Part shown: piece by piece, positions 16,673 to 27,500 of the stretch
Numbering within the stretch: the first letter of the stretch is position 1
Layout: the number at the start of each line of letters is the position of its first letter
Source of the DNA: Pseudoflavonifractor sp. Marseille-P3106
Lineage (GTDB): Bacteria; Bacillota; Clostridia; Oscillospirales; Oscillospiraceae
Length of the DNA: 64,000 nt
Reading direction: 5' to 3'
Assembly: GCA_900169975.1 (NCBI GenBank)
Contig: LT827126.1
Span: forward strand, 248,001 to 312,000
Made by a program: the position numbers and the translations under genes
Notes under the pieces: model-generated
What the model was told of the DNA's origin: nothing
Seen by the model: only the letters and a program-made list of their open reading frames with translations
Databases searched by the model: none

Positions 16673-17088
16673 GCGACTACGGAAATAGCGCCCTTGGGCT
16701 ATATCAGTCTGACGATGGCGATATTGTCATGCGAATATATGGCGACGGTGAGATGCGGATTTCAAACTATGGCGATGAGAAGCAGGCGGAACTGATGAGG
16801 GCGTTCTCCCAAATTATCGATATGGAAAATGGGCCCTGGCCCTCAGATGCCAATAAGGTACTCAGTGAAGAGCAGCAGAAACTGCTCTACGATTTAGAGC
16901 ATGGGTGTCCGGCGCAGTCCTGTGGTGCTTGCGATTACGGCTCCCCGGAAGGGCGAGACGGGGAGTGCCAGATGACCCAGAAAGCGGCTGAGTTGATAGA
17001 CTCTCTTGTCGCCACCATCCGAAAACTGGCCAATACAGGCCAGAGCTTGACCAAACAAGCAAAAGCACCAGAGCACCTAAGCACCTAG
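16648..17088 (+). CDS. hypothetical protein
   Basis: 146 residues from GTG 16648, seven bases after GGAGG and overlapping the previous gene by 25 bases. The N-terminal part is beta-rich (LGLYQSDDGDIVMRIYGDGE). A cysteine cluster near residue 95 (CPAQSCGACDYGS, then C) may bind metal. The C-terminus is helical and ends inside the octamer array, so the last codons are made from repeat DNA. Not recognised. Confidence 0.62.
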   Translation: MAKSARILSDYGNSALGLYQSDDGDIVMRIYGDGEMRISNYGDEKQAELMRAFSQIIDMENGPWPSDANKVLSEEQQKLLYDLEHGCPAQSCGACDYGSPEGRDGECQMTQKAAELIDSLVATIRKLANTGQSLTKQAKAPEHLST

Positions 17089-17126
17089 ACACTTAGGAGC
17101 TGTTGCGCTTAAGCACTCAAACACTT
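17063..17126. repeat. octamer array A: eight contiguous 8-bp boxes
   Basis: Read in steps of eight: AAGCACCA, GAGCACCT, AAGCACCT, AGACACTT, AGGAGCTG, TTGCGCTT, AAGCACTC, AAACACTT. It ends 15 bases before the start of the next gene. Contiguous 8-bp boxes are typical binding sites of RHH proteins. Confidence 0.8.
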
Positions 17127-17141
17127 CAAAGGAGAGATTAT

Positions 17142-17570
17142 ATGCCTAATGTCCATCCCAAGAGCGGCGGCCCGTACACCCTGTACTGCGACGAGTGTGG
17201 CTGCTGGATTCCCAACACCGCCAACGCAGAGATGCGGAAAGAGGGCGTGATTGCGTATTCCCATTTCTGTGACAATGGGGTGTGTGATATGCGGAACGGT
17301 GAGATTCTGGATTCGTCGAGGAAGAAAACACAAGAAAACGCTGCGGTCCGTAAGCATATTGGAAAACCTGTCCCGGTCTGCTGCATCCGCGCCAATATCA
17401 AGCCGGGCATGGAAGTCGATATTGTCCTGAAAAAAGACCAGCCGACGGGAATCCTGACCAGGGGAGTGGTAAAGTCCGTCCTCACAAACAGCCACACGCA
17501 CCCACGTGGCATCAAGGTCATGCTGACAGATGGAAGCGTTGGGCGAGTTCAAGAACTTCCGCAAAACTAA
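17142..17570 (+). CDS. YwbE-like (DUF2196) domain fused to an N-terminal cysteine motif
   Basis: 142 residues from ATG 17142, with AAAGGAGAG upstream. The last 65 residues closely follow YwbE of Bacillus: IKPGMEVDIVLKKDQPTGIL, TRGVVKSVLT, then HPRGIKVMLTDGSVGRVQE. YwbE alone is about 65 residues, and its function is not established. The added N-terminal half carries CDECGCW and CDNGVC, a probable zinc site. The octamer array directly upstream may control it. Confidence 0.8.
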   Translation: MPNVHPKSGGPYTLYCDECGCWIPNTANAEMRKEGVIAYSHFCDNGVCDMRNGEILDSSRKKTQENAAVRKHIGKPVPVCCIRANIKPGMEVDIVLKKDQPTGILTRGVVKSVLTNSHTHPRGIKVMLTDGSVGRVQELPQN

Positions 17571-17577
17571 AAATCAT

Positions 17578-17613
17578 GCCGGTGCCTGGAGCAAAGCCAG
17601 GCACCGGCGTTTT
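17578..17613 (+). terminator. terminator
   Basis: GCCGGTGCCTGG, loop AGCAAAG, CCAGGCACCGGC, then GTTTTA. Confidence 0.9.
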
Positions 17614-17706
17614 ATTTGTTCGATGCGCTAAGGTAGAGTTATCGGCAAAATGAAAACCAGTCGGTATTACTCGCCTTGAAAAGGGATAGAACGCGAACGC
17701 CTGAAA

Positions 17707-17735
17707 TTGACTAATATAATGATAAATGGTATAAT
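17707..17735 (+). promoter_or_regulatory. family A promoter, giant SLH protein
   Basis: TTGACT, 17 bp (AATATAATGATAAATGG), TATAAT. The spacer is almost identical to those at 32461 and 49941. Confidence 0.88.
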
Positions 17736-17804
17736 ATTTCACGCCGCAGTCATGGCGTGTGCTCTCGACAAGAGAGTAATTTTTTTGAACGAGGTGATGA
17801 AGAA

Positions 17805-17840
17805 ATGCAATATAAAGTGAGGAAAGGAGGCTGTGCGTAG
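17805..17840 (+). CDS. upstream ORF of 11 codons abutting the giant SLH gene
   Basis: ATG 17805 follows GAGGTGATG and runs MQYKVRKGGCA to TAG 17838-17840. The next base starts the TTG of the SLH protein gene, and the SLH gene's AAAGGAGG lies inside this short frame. Translation of the short ORF would cover or open that site, so it could couple translation. It is too short to prove as a gene. Confidence 0.4.
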   Translation: MQYKVRKGGCA

Positions 17841-20800
17841 TTGCAAAACCCAAAGAAACGCAATCAAAAGATGAGAAAGATGCGCCTTATGTCCGGTGTT
17901 CTAGCCGCGACCATGACTGCCAGCTTACTGGCGCTCCCAGCTCAGGCTGCGAGCATCAGTGATTTCACCGATGTAGAAGGACATTGGGCGTATGACGCTT
18001 TGGAGTGGGCCGTCGAGAACGATGTCCTTGCCGGAAAAGACCACGACACCATGGACCCAGATGGGTTGCTGACCCGTGCCCAGATGGCCACCATGATGGA
18101 CCGGCTCTACGGCACTTACAAGAATGCGGACATATCCCACTACACGGACGTTGTGACTGGGAGCTGGTACTACAACTACATCGCGCAAGCCGTCAACATG
18201 GGAACCCTGGCCGGATACGGCAACGGGTTGATGAAGCCGAATGACTACATCACCCGGGAGCAGGCAGTCGTTGTGATTGCCCGTACTCTCTGCCTGATGG
18301 CGGCGTCCAGCGAGGACTTGACCGAGTTCCCGGATGCCAACCAGGTCGGTTCTTGGGCCTACGATGATATCTGCGCGATGGTGGAGCGGGAGTTTGTCGC
18401 GGGGTATTCCAATGGCTATCTTGGCCCCAAAGACAACATCACCCGCGCCCAGATGGCTCAAATCCTTGCTAGGATTTTCAGCCATATCTACGAGAGCGGC
18501 ACCCTGACCGGCGAATACGATGATATCGTGCTGGTTCGGGGAGATGTGGATATCCATGACGCCGTTTTCAACGGCGACCTCATCATTGCCAATGGATTGG
18601 CAGAGGGAAAGCTGACACTCGAAGATGTCACAATTAAGGGAAACCTCATCGTTTGGGGCGGCTCCAAAGTCTACGTTGACGGCAAGTCGGAGGTCTCCGG
18701 CGTCATCACTCCCAGGAATGATGGGGATGTGCAGGTCATCTTTGATGAGGAAGCAACGAGGCTTTCCCAAAAAGACTGTAACGTCGTCTATCCTGATTCC
18801 ATGGACCAGGACAATGAGGTCATCTGGACGGAGCGGGCCAGCAATTCCGGCGGCTCTTCTGGCGGTGGTGGCTCTTCTGGCGGAGGCGGCGGGTCAGTCG
18901 TCATAAAGAAGCCAGACATTGAATTCACCATGCCTGGCTTCCTCTATGTTGGTGACTCCACGGCGATTGAAACTACCCTCACCAATACCAGCAGCGTGGA
19001 GTGGAGCCTGACCAAGGACGGCGTTGCGCAGGACCTGACTGGCTTCACGGATAAAGGCGGTACGCTGACCTTTACAGAGGAAGGCACCTATACCCTCAAA
19101 GGTGTTGCCAAGCGTGGAAGCTATACGGACACCTGTGAAAAGACGGTGACTGTCCTGCCGGTAGTCACGCTTGGATTCTCACTCCCGGAGTATGCGCACA
19201 CAGATGAGCAGACAGACGTGGAGCTGAGGTTCGAAAATGGGCGCGACGGCTCTGTGGTCTGGGATTTGACGAAGGACGGGGAAGCCTATCCGATGCCGGA
19301 CGGCTTCAACAATGAAGGCGGGACGCTGGCTCTGACGGAGCCTGGGACCTATGTGCTGACAGCCACCTATACGGACGCTGCAGGGAAGGTCTACAAGGAG
19401 TCCCAGACTATTACCATCCTGCCAGTCATCTCCCTGAATATCAGCGTTGACCCCAGTGAGACACATGTCGACGTGGCCGCAACCGTCACCGCGAACGACG
19501 CGAACCTGCCGGTGCGGTGGACCCTCTCCCAGAATGGAAACGAGCTGGTGTGGGACTCTGTAACCTCCAGTCAGCTTGGTGCGACCGGCGGCGAACTCCT
19601 GATTCCCATTGCTGGGCAGTATCAACTGAAGGCATCTGTCACAGATGCGGCTGGGCGCACTTTTGTATCAAATGTCGAGACCATCACGATTGAGAATGTG
19701 TTGGACCTGGATTTGACGGTGCCCCAGTACGGATGGACTGACCGTGCCTCTCTCATTGAGCTGTCCGGCTATGGCACCTATCCCGTCTCTTGGGAGGTCG
19801 CCGACGAGCAGGGGAGTGTAACCTACTCTGGTACGCTCCAGGACAACGGCGGCAACATCCAAATCAGTACCCCCGGTGTCTATACCATTACAGCTAAAGC
19901 AACTGACCGCCTGGGCCGTGAGTTTTCACAGCAGAAGACGATTGAGATTCTTCCTGCTATCCAGCTTTCTGCTGAGGCGGATAAGAGCGGGCTCCATCTG
20001 GATGAGACACTGGCCCTGAATCTGGATGCTCAGAACCTTCCTGACGGCCAGACCATTACCTGGGAAGTCCAAAAGGATGGCGCTGATTATCCCGGCATCG
20101 ATATGTCGAATCTGGCCAACATCAGCTTCACTGAGGCGGGCGACTACACGTTCGTGGCAAAGACAACGGACAAGGCTGGGCGGGAGTACACGTCCAATGA
20201 GGTCTCTGTCCATGTCATCGAAAACCTGGATGTCAGCCTGACGGCAGACACGACCGAACTGCACGAGGACGAGACGACTGACATCGCACTGTCCGTGGAG
20301 AAGGGCACTGCGGCCTCTGTGGCGTGGTCCATGACCTGCAATGGGGAAGATGTTCCCGTACAACTCGGCGATAACGGTGGCCAGCTCGATTTCGCGCAGA
20401 CAGGAGACGGAAACTATGTGCTCACTGCCACGGTTCTGGATGAACTGGGCAAGGAGTATACCGCGAACGTCTCCATCAAAGTCTATCCGGTCATTGAGCT
20501 AGAAATCATCGCCCCGGAGAACATCCATATTGACCGTACCGCAGATATTGGGCTGGAAGGGAATGACCTGGATGGCCTTGAGGTAAAGTGGTCGGTCATC
20601 TCTGAAAATGGGACCGAGGTGGCGAACTCTCTGGGCAATAATGGAGGAACGCTGAGCTTCACCGAAGCTGGCACACACTTCATCAATGCCTCTGTTACCG
20701 ATGCTCTCGGCCGCGAGTTCACTGCGGCAGAGGAGACCATCCTGGTCTGGAATACGGTGCAGCTCTCCTTCAAACTGCCGGAGTTCTCTCACCCGGATGA

Positions 20801-23800
20801 GACGGTGGTCGTCAAGATGACCTCCGAAAACCTGCGGGACAACCAGATAAACTGGTCCCTGACGGTCGACGGCGCTTCTGTGCCTCTGGCATCTGGGGTG
20901 GATGGCTCTCTGACCAACGACGGCGGCAGTGTGAAGTTCACCCAGGCAGGGACGAATGTCCTCACCGCTACTGTGGTGGATGAGCTGGGGCGCACTTTCA
21001 CCTATGACCAGATGATTGAGGTATATCCCATCCTGACGCTGGACCTGACGGCTACCGCTGCAGTCCACACAGATGAGTATATCGACGTGACGCTGGATTC
21101 CAACACCAGCCTGCCCGTCACGTGGAAGGTCACGCCTTCCAACGACCCGAACACAGATACTGCCTATACTGGCAGCCTGACTGACTTCGGTGGGTCTATC
21201 CAAATCGACACGGCTGGCGTCTACGACATCGTGGCCTCCGTACAGGATGCCACTGGCAGAACCTTCACTTCCGTCACGAAATCCGTCAAGGTCTATCCCA
21301 TTGCGGGCCTGAGCTTTACGCTCCCGGCAACAGCCTGGACAGACTCCGGCATTCCGGTGGACCTGCTGACCTCCGATTTAACTGACCGGAATGTGACCTG
21401 GACCCTGACCAAGGATGGCGCTCCTGTGGCCATGCAGGACTATGTGTTCGGCTCCCTGGACAACAAGGGCGGCAATATCCGCTTCACGGACGTTGGCACC
21501 TATGAACTGACCGCATCCGCCACCGACGAGTTGGGCCGTGAGTACCAGTACTCTCAGACGGTCCAAATCTATCCGGTCATCGGACTGGAGGTCAATACGG
21601 CAGATACAGGCCACACCGATGAGGCTGTAGATGTTGTTCTGAACAAGGACAACTGGGGTGGCCAGTCCATCTACTGGACGGTGCTGCGCGACGGTAAAGA
21701 GGTCGCTCCGGCGTTTGAGTTGACCGAGACTGGCGGCCACGGGTTCCTGACGGAGCCGGGTCTCTACACCTTTATCGCCAAGACGACTGATGAGCTCGAC
21801 AGAGAGACGACAGCCTCGGATACCATTCAGATTTATCCCGTTGGCCAGGCTGGTTTCTACCTGCCTGCGGCATTCCACACGGATGAAACCGTCGACCTCG
21901 TGACCGAGTTTAAGGAACTGGGCGACAATGTGTTGCACTGGACTCTAACCAGAAATGGCGAGTTGGTCCAACCCTCTGAGATAATGTCCGGCGACTTGAG
22001 CGCGGAGGGCGGCGAGTTGCAATTCCGTCAGGCTGGCGATTACAAGCTGAAAGCTGTCTTCACAGACGGCGGCGGCCGCGTATACGCCTATGAGCAGGAG
22101 TTTACGGTCTATCCCATCCCTGAGGTGAGTTGGACGCTTCCTTCCTATGCTCACACAGACACGGAATTCAACGTGCCGGTCAAGTCCACCAATGTCTCTG
22201 GCATTGAGGGCACGACCATCAAGTGGTTCATCGACGACACCTACGGCCTGCGGCAGAACTGGGATACCTATGTGGCCGGAAACCTGACCGCTGAGCCTGG
22301 CACTATCCGCATCAAGCACGCTGGTATCTTCACCATCGGCTGCGAAGTGACAGACGCGACAGGCCGGGTGTTCACATTCGACGGTCCCAGCATCGAAGTG
22401 CTGGCTGAGCAGGAACTGAACGTGGAAATCACAGAGACCGAGGTCTATGTGGGCCATGACGCAGAAGTCCTGACACTGGGTAACAACAATACACTGCCCA
22501 TCCGTTGGTCTTTGAAGAAAGATGGTCAGGCTGTGGATATCGACAAGTATGTCACCGGCGACCTGAACAACTACGGTGGGTTTATCCAGTTCACGGAAGC
22601 GGGTTCTTATGAGCTCGTTGGGACGATGACCGACGGCCTGGGCCGTGAGTTCAGCGATTCCGATACCATTGAAGTCCTGCCTGTCGGCGGCCTGTCCTTC
22701 TCACTCTCTGCGATGGAGTATGTGGGTAATGAAGTCCCCGTCATCATGGACACGCTGGTGAACCCCGGAAACGCCGACGTCCAGTGGTCTGTTGAGAAGG
22801 ATGGCTCATCCTATGCCATGGACCTGTCTATGCTGAATAACAGCGGTGGCAAGGTCGTATTCCCTGAGGTTGGCACCTATACCCTGATTGCTACCCTGGA
22901 TGACGGAAGCGGCACACCTTCCGTGGCAAAGCGGACTATCCAAATCATCTACAAAGCTGACCTGGCAGTTAATGCCCCCGCTACTGTTCATATTGGCGAT
23001 GCGTTTGATGTGAGCCTGTCCGGCAGCGGCGCTTTGGATGTCAAGTGGGGCGTGAAGCTCGGCAATCAGCCGGTTGAGCTGGATGGCAATACCGGACTGT
23101 TGACTGGTACGGCAGGGACACTGACTCTGTATGAGACAGGGACCTATACGATTACGGCAACCACGATTGACGATGCGGGCAACCCGCACACAGCGTTTGC
23201 GAATGTCTCTGTGACCAATACCGCCCCCAGCATTGATTCCTTTACTGCTGAGGCCACCCGGAATGTGGTCGACGGCCGCTACTATGCGGCGCTCAACGCC
23301 ACCTGCTCTGACCCGGACGGCGATGCTGTCCACTTGGAGTGGGATGACGAGTACCAGGAGGATGGTTACTACACCATCGGGACCCACACCATCCGTGTGC
23401 GGGCGGTCGATGAGTGGGGGGCTTCCTCTGAGTGGGTCTCCCAGACGATTGAGTTCCACAATGACCCGCCAGTAATCACTTCCTTTACCATAACCCCGAC
23501 GCAAGAGAGTGATGGCAGTGATAGGTTTTTTGTCGAGATAAACGCAGATGCGAGCGACCCGGACGGAGATGACTGGCATCTTGAGTGGGGTGGAGACTAT
23601 AACGCTGATAGTTATTATCCGGTAGGGAATTATACTGTAAAAGTTCGTGCTGTCGACCAATATGGAGCAGAGTCTGAATGGCAAACGAAGACCTTCGATG
23701 TACTGGAACAACTCGAACTGTCAATCTCTGCCCCAGCGCAGGTAAAACCTGGCGAAACTTTTAGCGTAACAGCAAACCAGGGAGACACATCTTATCCCGT

Positions 23801-24443
23801 AGTCTGGGATATCAGAGATGACAGTGGAACTCCAGTTTCTCCTGCGGGCCTTTCTGACACTGGCGGCAGTATTCGCCTCACTGAGCCGGGAACCTATACG
23901 ATAAGTGCATCCATTACAGGTATTTCTGGAGCAACTGCTGAAGATGAAACGACTGTTGTCGTTGTCAATAATACAATCTTCACCGGAAAGTTCTCCATGA
24001 ACTTGTGGTGGGAAAACAATGGGAACGATATGGATTCCCATATGTACTTCTATGACCGCTCTGGCTCAGAAATTGGACACCTGTATTACAGCGACAAACA
24101 GGTTTGTGGCTGTTCCTTGGACAGAGATGATACTAAAGGCGGAACAGGCGAGTGGCTTACGGTGGATTTTGATTCCATCCCATCTAATGTATATAAAATC
24201 GACGTATCGATATATGGGTATCGAGGCTCGGCGACCGCCACGATGTATCTGAGGCAAGAGAATACCATCACAGATGGAATGGGCAATGTCACAACGGAAG
24301 TAAAGGAACCAGTCCGGCTTTCAACAAATGTTGGAAATCATGAAACAGTTTCTTTCGGATACTTTATTCGTAGTGGAGATTCCTGGGATTTCCACGGTTA
24401 TGACGGTTCCATTGTCCACGGGTCCGGTGTGATTGAAGGTTAA
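17841..24443 (+). CDS. giant SLH-anchored surface protein with tandem Ig-like repeats
   Basis: 2200 residues from TTG 17841, with AAAGGAGG at 17823-17830. The signal peptide is residues 1-36 (cut after AQA). Three SLH domains (about 40-215; HWAYDALEWAVEND, ITREQAVVVIAR, NITRAQMAQILARI) bind secondary wall polymer. A Gly/Ser linker lies near residues 335-352. From about 360 to 1785 come near-identical modules of about 95 residues: a W.LTKDG strand, GG.L.FTEAGTYTLTA, TDELGRE, then a YPV boundary. Two DPDGD-containing Ig-like modules follow (about 1795-1955), and the last 150 residues form a different beta domain (about 2046-2200) with GNDMDSHMYF. It is probably a fibrous adhesin or S-layer component. 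Confidence 0.92.
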   Translation: MQNPKKRNQKMRKMRLMSGVLAATMTASLLALPAQAASISDFTDVEGHWAYDALEWAVENDVLAGKDHDTMDPDGLLTRAQMATMMDRLYGTYKNADISHYTDVVTGSWYYNYIAQAVNMGTLAGYGNGLMKPNDYITREQAVVVIARTLCLMAASSEDLTEFPDANQVGSWAYDDICAMVEREFVAGYSNGYLGPKDNITRAQMAQILARIFSHIYESGTLTGEYDDIVLVRGDVDIHDAVFNGDLIIANGLAEGKLTLEDVTIKGNLIVWGGSKVYVDGKSEVSGVITPRNDGDVQVIFDEEATRLSQKDCNVVYPDSMDQDNEVIWTERASNSGGSSGGGGSSGGGGGSVVIKKPDIEFTMPGFLYVGDSTAIETTLTNTSSVEWSLTKDGVAQDLTGFTDKGGTLTFTEEGTYTLKGVAKRGSYTDTCEKTVTVLPVVTLGFSLPEYAHTDEQTDVELRFENGRDGSVVWDLTKDGEAYPMPDGFNNEGGTLALTEPGTYVLTATYTDAAGKVYKESQTITILPVISLNISVDPSETHVDVAATVTANDANLPVRWTLSQNGNELVWDSVTSSQLGATGGELLIPIAGQYQLKASVTDAAGRTFVSNVETITIENVLDLDLTVPQYGWTDRASLIELSGYGTYPVSWEVADEQGSVTYSGTLQDNGGNIQISTPGVYTITAKATDRLGREFSQQKTIEILPAIQLSAEADKSGLHLDETLALNLDAQNLPDGQTITWEVQKDGADYPGIDMSNLANISFTEAGDYTFVAKTTDKAGREYTSNEVSVHVIENLDVSLTADTTELHEDETTDIALSVEKGTAASVAWSMTCNGEDVPVQLGDNGGQLDFAQTGDGNYVLTATVLDELGKEYTANVSIKVYPVIELEIIAPENIHIDRTADIGLEGNDLDGLEVKWSVISENGTEVANSLGNNGGTLSFTEAGTHFINASVTDALGREFTAAEETILVWNTVQLSFKLPEFSHPDETVVVKMTSENLRDNQINWSLTVDGASVPLASGVDGSLTNDGGSVKFTQAGTNVLTATVVDELGRTFTYDQMIEVYPILTLDLTATAAVHTDEYIDVTLDSNTSLPVTWKVTPSNDPNTDTAYTGSLTDFGGSIQIDTAGVYDIVASVQDATGRTFTSVTKSVKVYPIAGLSFTLPATAWTDSGIPVDLLTSDLTDRNVTWTLTKDGAPVAMQDYVFGSLDNKGGNIRFTDVGTYELTASATDELGREYQYSQTVQIYPVIGLEVNTADTGHTDEAVDVVLNKDNWGGQSIYWTVLRDGKEVAPAFELTETGGHGFLTEPGLYTFIAKTTDELDRETTASDTIQIYPVGQAGFYLPAAFHTDETVDLVTEFKELGDNVLHWTLTRNGELVQPSEIMSGDLSAEGGELQFRQAGDYKLKAVFTDGGGRVYAYEQEFTVYPIPEVSWTLPSYAHTDTEFNVPVKSTNVSGIEGTTIKWFIDDTYGLRQNWDTYVAGNLTAEPGTIRIKHAGIFTIGCEVTDATGRVFTFDGPSIEVLAEQELNVEITETEVYVGHDAEVLTLGNNNTLPIRWSLKKDGQAVDIDKYVTGDLNNYGGFIQFTEAGSYELVGTMTDGLGREFSDSDTIEVLPVGGLSFSLSAMEYVGNEVPVIMDTLVNPGNADVQWSVEKDGSSYAMDLSMLNNSGGKVVFPEVGTYTLIATLDDGSGTPSVAKRTIQIIYKADLAVNAPATVHIGDAFDVSLSGSGALDVKWGVKLGNQPVELDGNTGLLTGTAGTLTLYETGTYTITATTIDDAGNPHTAFANVSVTNTAPSIDSFTAEATRNVVDGRYYAALNATCSDPDGDAVHLEWDDEYQEDGYYTIGTHTIRVRAVDEWGASSEWVSQTIEFHNDPPVITSFTITPTQESDGSDRFFVEINADASDPDGDDWHLEWGGDYNADSYYPVGNYTVKVRAVDQYGAESEWQTKTFDVLEQLELSISAPAQVKPGETFSVTANQGDTSYPVVWDIRDDSGTPVSPAGLSDTGGSIRLTEPGTYTISASITGISGATAEDETTVVVVNNTIFTGKFSMNLWWENNGNDMDSHMYFYDRSGSEIGHLYYSDKQVCGCSLDRDDTKGGTGEWLTVDFDSIPSNVYKIDVSIYGYRGSATATMYLRQENTITDGMGNVTTEVKEPVRLSTNVGNHETVSFGYFIRSGDSWDFHGYDGSIVHGSGVIEG

Positions 24444-24509
24444 AGGCAGAAATATTTTGCTGCCTATCATATGGGCTAGTAAAAAATTTCCTATTCATTT
24501 ACCACGTGA

Positions 24510-24550
24510 GTGGGAATCCGGCAGGAACTTTATTTCTGTCGGATTCCCAC
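24510..24550 (+). promoter_or_regulatory. stem-loop between the two giant genes
   Basis: GTGGGAATCCG pairs perfectly with CGGATTCCCAC (11 bp, 19-base loop). No T-run follows, so it is not a standard terminator. It may be an mRNA stabiliser or processing point between the two surface genes. Confidence 0.55.
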
Positions 24551-24576
24551 CCGCAGAAAGGAAGTTCATCCATTTT

Positions 24577-27500
24577 ATGAGAAATGATATCATAAGGCGT
24601 GGCTTGAGCGGCCTGCTCAGCGGTGTTATGCTGATAGGGTTACTTCCTACTGCGGCTTTTGCCGCAGCACCTACGGACCATAACTATCAGGCGACAGAGT
24701 ATAAGAACCAAGAACCTGGCGTCGATGAGAATATGGAGCCGGGCAGTGACCTGAACATCTACGTCAGCATCGACATGTCTGACGGCGACGAACAAATCTA
24801 CTCCGTGCATACCTGTTCAGACCCGCAAGTCTCCGCCCCGGAGATTTCGCAGGCGACGCAGGACTCCCCGGGGCTGATTACCTATTCGTGCGGCACCTGC
24901 GGTGCGTATGCGGAAGTGGAAATTCCGCAACTGGACGATGATGCCCTGGTCTCCGACGGAGACACCGGGCTGAAAGCGAATGGTGTGGATTGGGAGCGGT
25001 GGCTTGGCCCTGACTCCTATGGCTCCACGGTAGAAGGCGGCGAGTATATCGTCCGCATCCAAAATCGGATGTTCGACGCTGAGTATGATTTGGGCCCGGT
25101 TGGTGCCAATGATGGCATCATGCTGGCCAGCAACTCGGCAACAGACGACCCCACGCAGTGGCCCGCCTCTGCGACAAAAGATGTCGTGCAAAACACAACG
25201 CCGGGCAATGAGCCGGTCTACCTCTTTGTGGACTATGAGCATCCTGACTCTGAAAACCACGCTATCAAGGCTGCTCACAAGTGTAAAGAGGGAGCATCCC
25301 TGGTCGATGAATCCTATAAGGCAACCAGTTCTGCTGATGGTTTGATTAAATTCACCTGCGACCAGTGCGGCTCCTCTGCGGAACTGACTATTCCGGCCCT
25401 GACTCTGGATGCGTTTACTTTGACCCCGGAGTCTCAAACTGACATTGAGAATGGAGTTACTTACAGCGGCGATGAGTATACTATCGCGTACGATGTCGCC
25501 AGCCAGTACCGCCGGTTCATTGGCACCGAGCTGAACAACAACGTCCATATCACAGACTGCGGTTCTTATCACGTTATCATCACCATCAGCAATGGCTGCT
25601 ATGACAACGTACAACTGGATGGTACTGATATTTTGACCGTTCGGCCGAAGCCTGTCACACCTCCAAGTACCGATATGTTCGCCAATAAGGTGTATGACGG
25701 GACCAGCATTCTGGATGGCAAGAGCTTCAGCTATGAAGACGTTAATGGCGAGGACATCTCGGTGCCCATGACCGTCTACGCTGTGTCTTTCAATGGTTCA
25801 CAACTGTCGGTAGATGAGTCTACCCGGGTTTCTGATGCGTCTCCCGCTGGCGTTTACGCCATTACATTCCAGATTACAGATAAGAACTACTGCTGGGATG
25901 TCGAAGATGCAGAGCCGGGAAAGGTCTATACAAAGTACAGCCTTATCACCCATGTCCTTCCCAAAGCAAATCCCATCTATGTGGGAGATGCAGAGTCCAG
26001 CATTACCCTCCAGAGTGGAAACTCGGAATTGTACAGCGTCTCTGTTGTTGCCGGGCAGGGCGGGTTCGACTCCAGCCATCCTGGAGAAACTTCGACCACG
26101 GTTCAGTTCAACCGCAAAGACGGAAGCTGGAACAACGCCCGCCTGAATGTCTCTCCGGTTCCTGTTGAAGTTCAGAGCCGTGAGATTTATAAAGTAACTG
26201 GTGTAACAGCCACCAAACCTATTGGAACAGAGTTTTCCAATTTGGAATTGCCCACAACCATTACAGTCAGTGCAGAGGGGGACTATCAGGCTACCGTGCC
26301 TGTGCTGTGGGACTCTTCTTCCTATGACCCCAACACCGTTTCACAGACAGTCTATGGCACGCTTGACCTGAGCGGACACCCGGAGTTGAATAACGATGGG
26401 AACATCCGGGCCGAGGCAACGGTAAATCTGACCAAGGGTTCTGTCAGCGCCCCGACCTTTACGGCTTTCTCCAAGGTCTATGACGGGAACTCCGATGCCC
26501 TTCAGCTCCCGGCCACCACAGAGGGCATCGCCTCTATGTCTGTGCGTTACACCGGAACCAGCACGGCTGGCAGTGCTTACTCCAGCGATGCGGCCCCTGT
26601 CAATGCCGGTACGTATAAGGCGACAGTCTCCTTTACAATGGAGCCTGGTTATGAGCAACTCGCGGCCGTTGAGGTAGACTATACCATCAGCAAGGCCACC
26701 CAGACCTGCCCTGCGCCTACTTTGGCGTCCAGCACAACGACCAGCATCACGCTGAATGCGGTGCCTGGCGCTCTGTATAGCAAGGACAATTCTGTCTGGT
26801 CCGAGTCTCCCGAGTTTACGAATCTGGTCCCTGGCAGAGAGTACACCTTCTATCAGAAGCTGGCCGCCACAGAGGATGGCAACTACGAGGAATCTCCTGT
26901 GGTCTCGGCCCAATTCTCTACGACCCAGGAGCAGATTGATACTCCCGACCTGCAGGCTCAGACCGCTACCTACACCGGAAGCCCCATCAGCTATCGGGTG
27001 TCTCCCATTACAGGTGTGGCCAAGAGCACGGTCGAGTACTATGTCAATGACGAGTGGGTGTCTACGGCTCCTACCAATGCCGGGACGTACCCTGTTCGTG
27101 TGACCTTTACCATGAACTCCGGCGTCGCCCAGCTTGACCCTGTTGAGACGACGCTGACCATCAACAAGGCGGACCGTCAGGCTCCTTCTGCCCCGACCGC
27201 CAGCAATGTTGGTATGACCAGCATCTCTGTGACGACCATTCAGGGTGCGGTCTACTCCATCAACGGCACGACCTGGCAGCCGTCTCCGCTGTTTGAGGGC
27301 CTGACGCCCAGCACGGACTACACGGTCTATGCCAAGTATCCTGCAGACGATAACCACAATGAGAGCCCTACATCCTCCACGGTTATTCGGACCTCCAATC
27401 AGAGCACCTCTGCGGGCACTGTCCAGTCTGAGGTCTATACCTATGATGGAGAGCCCAAGAGCCTGGTGGCTGACCAGCCGACTGGCTGCACTGCGGTGAC

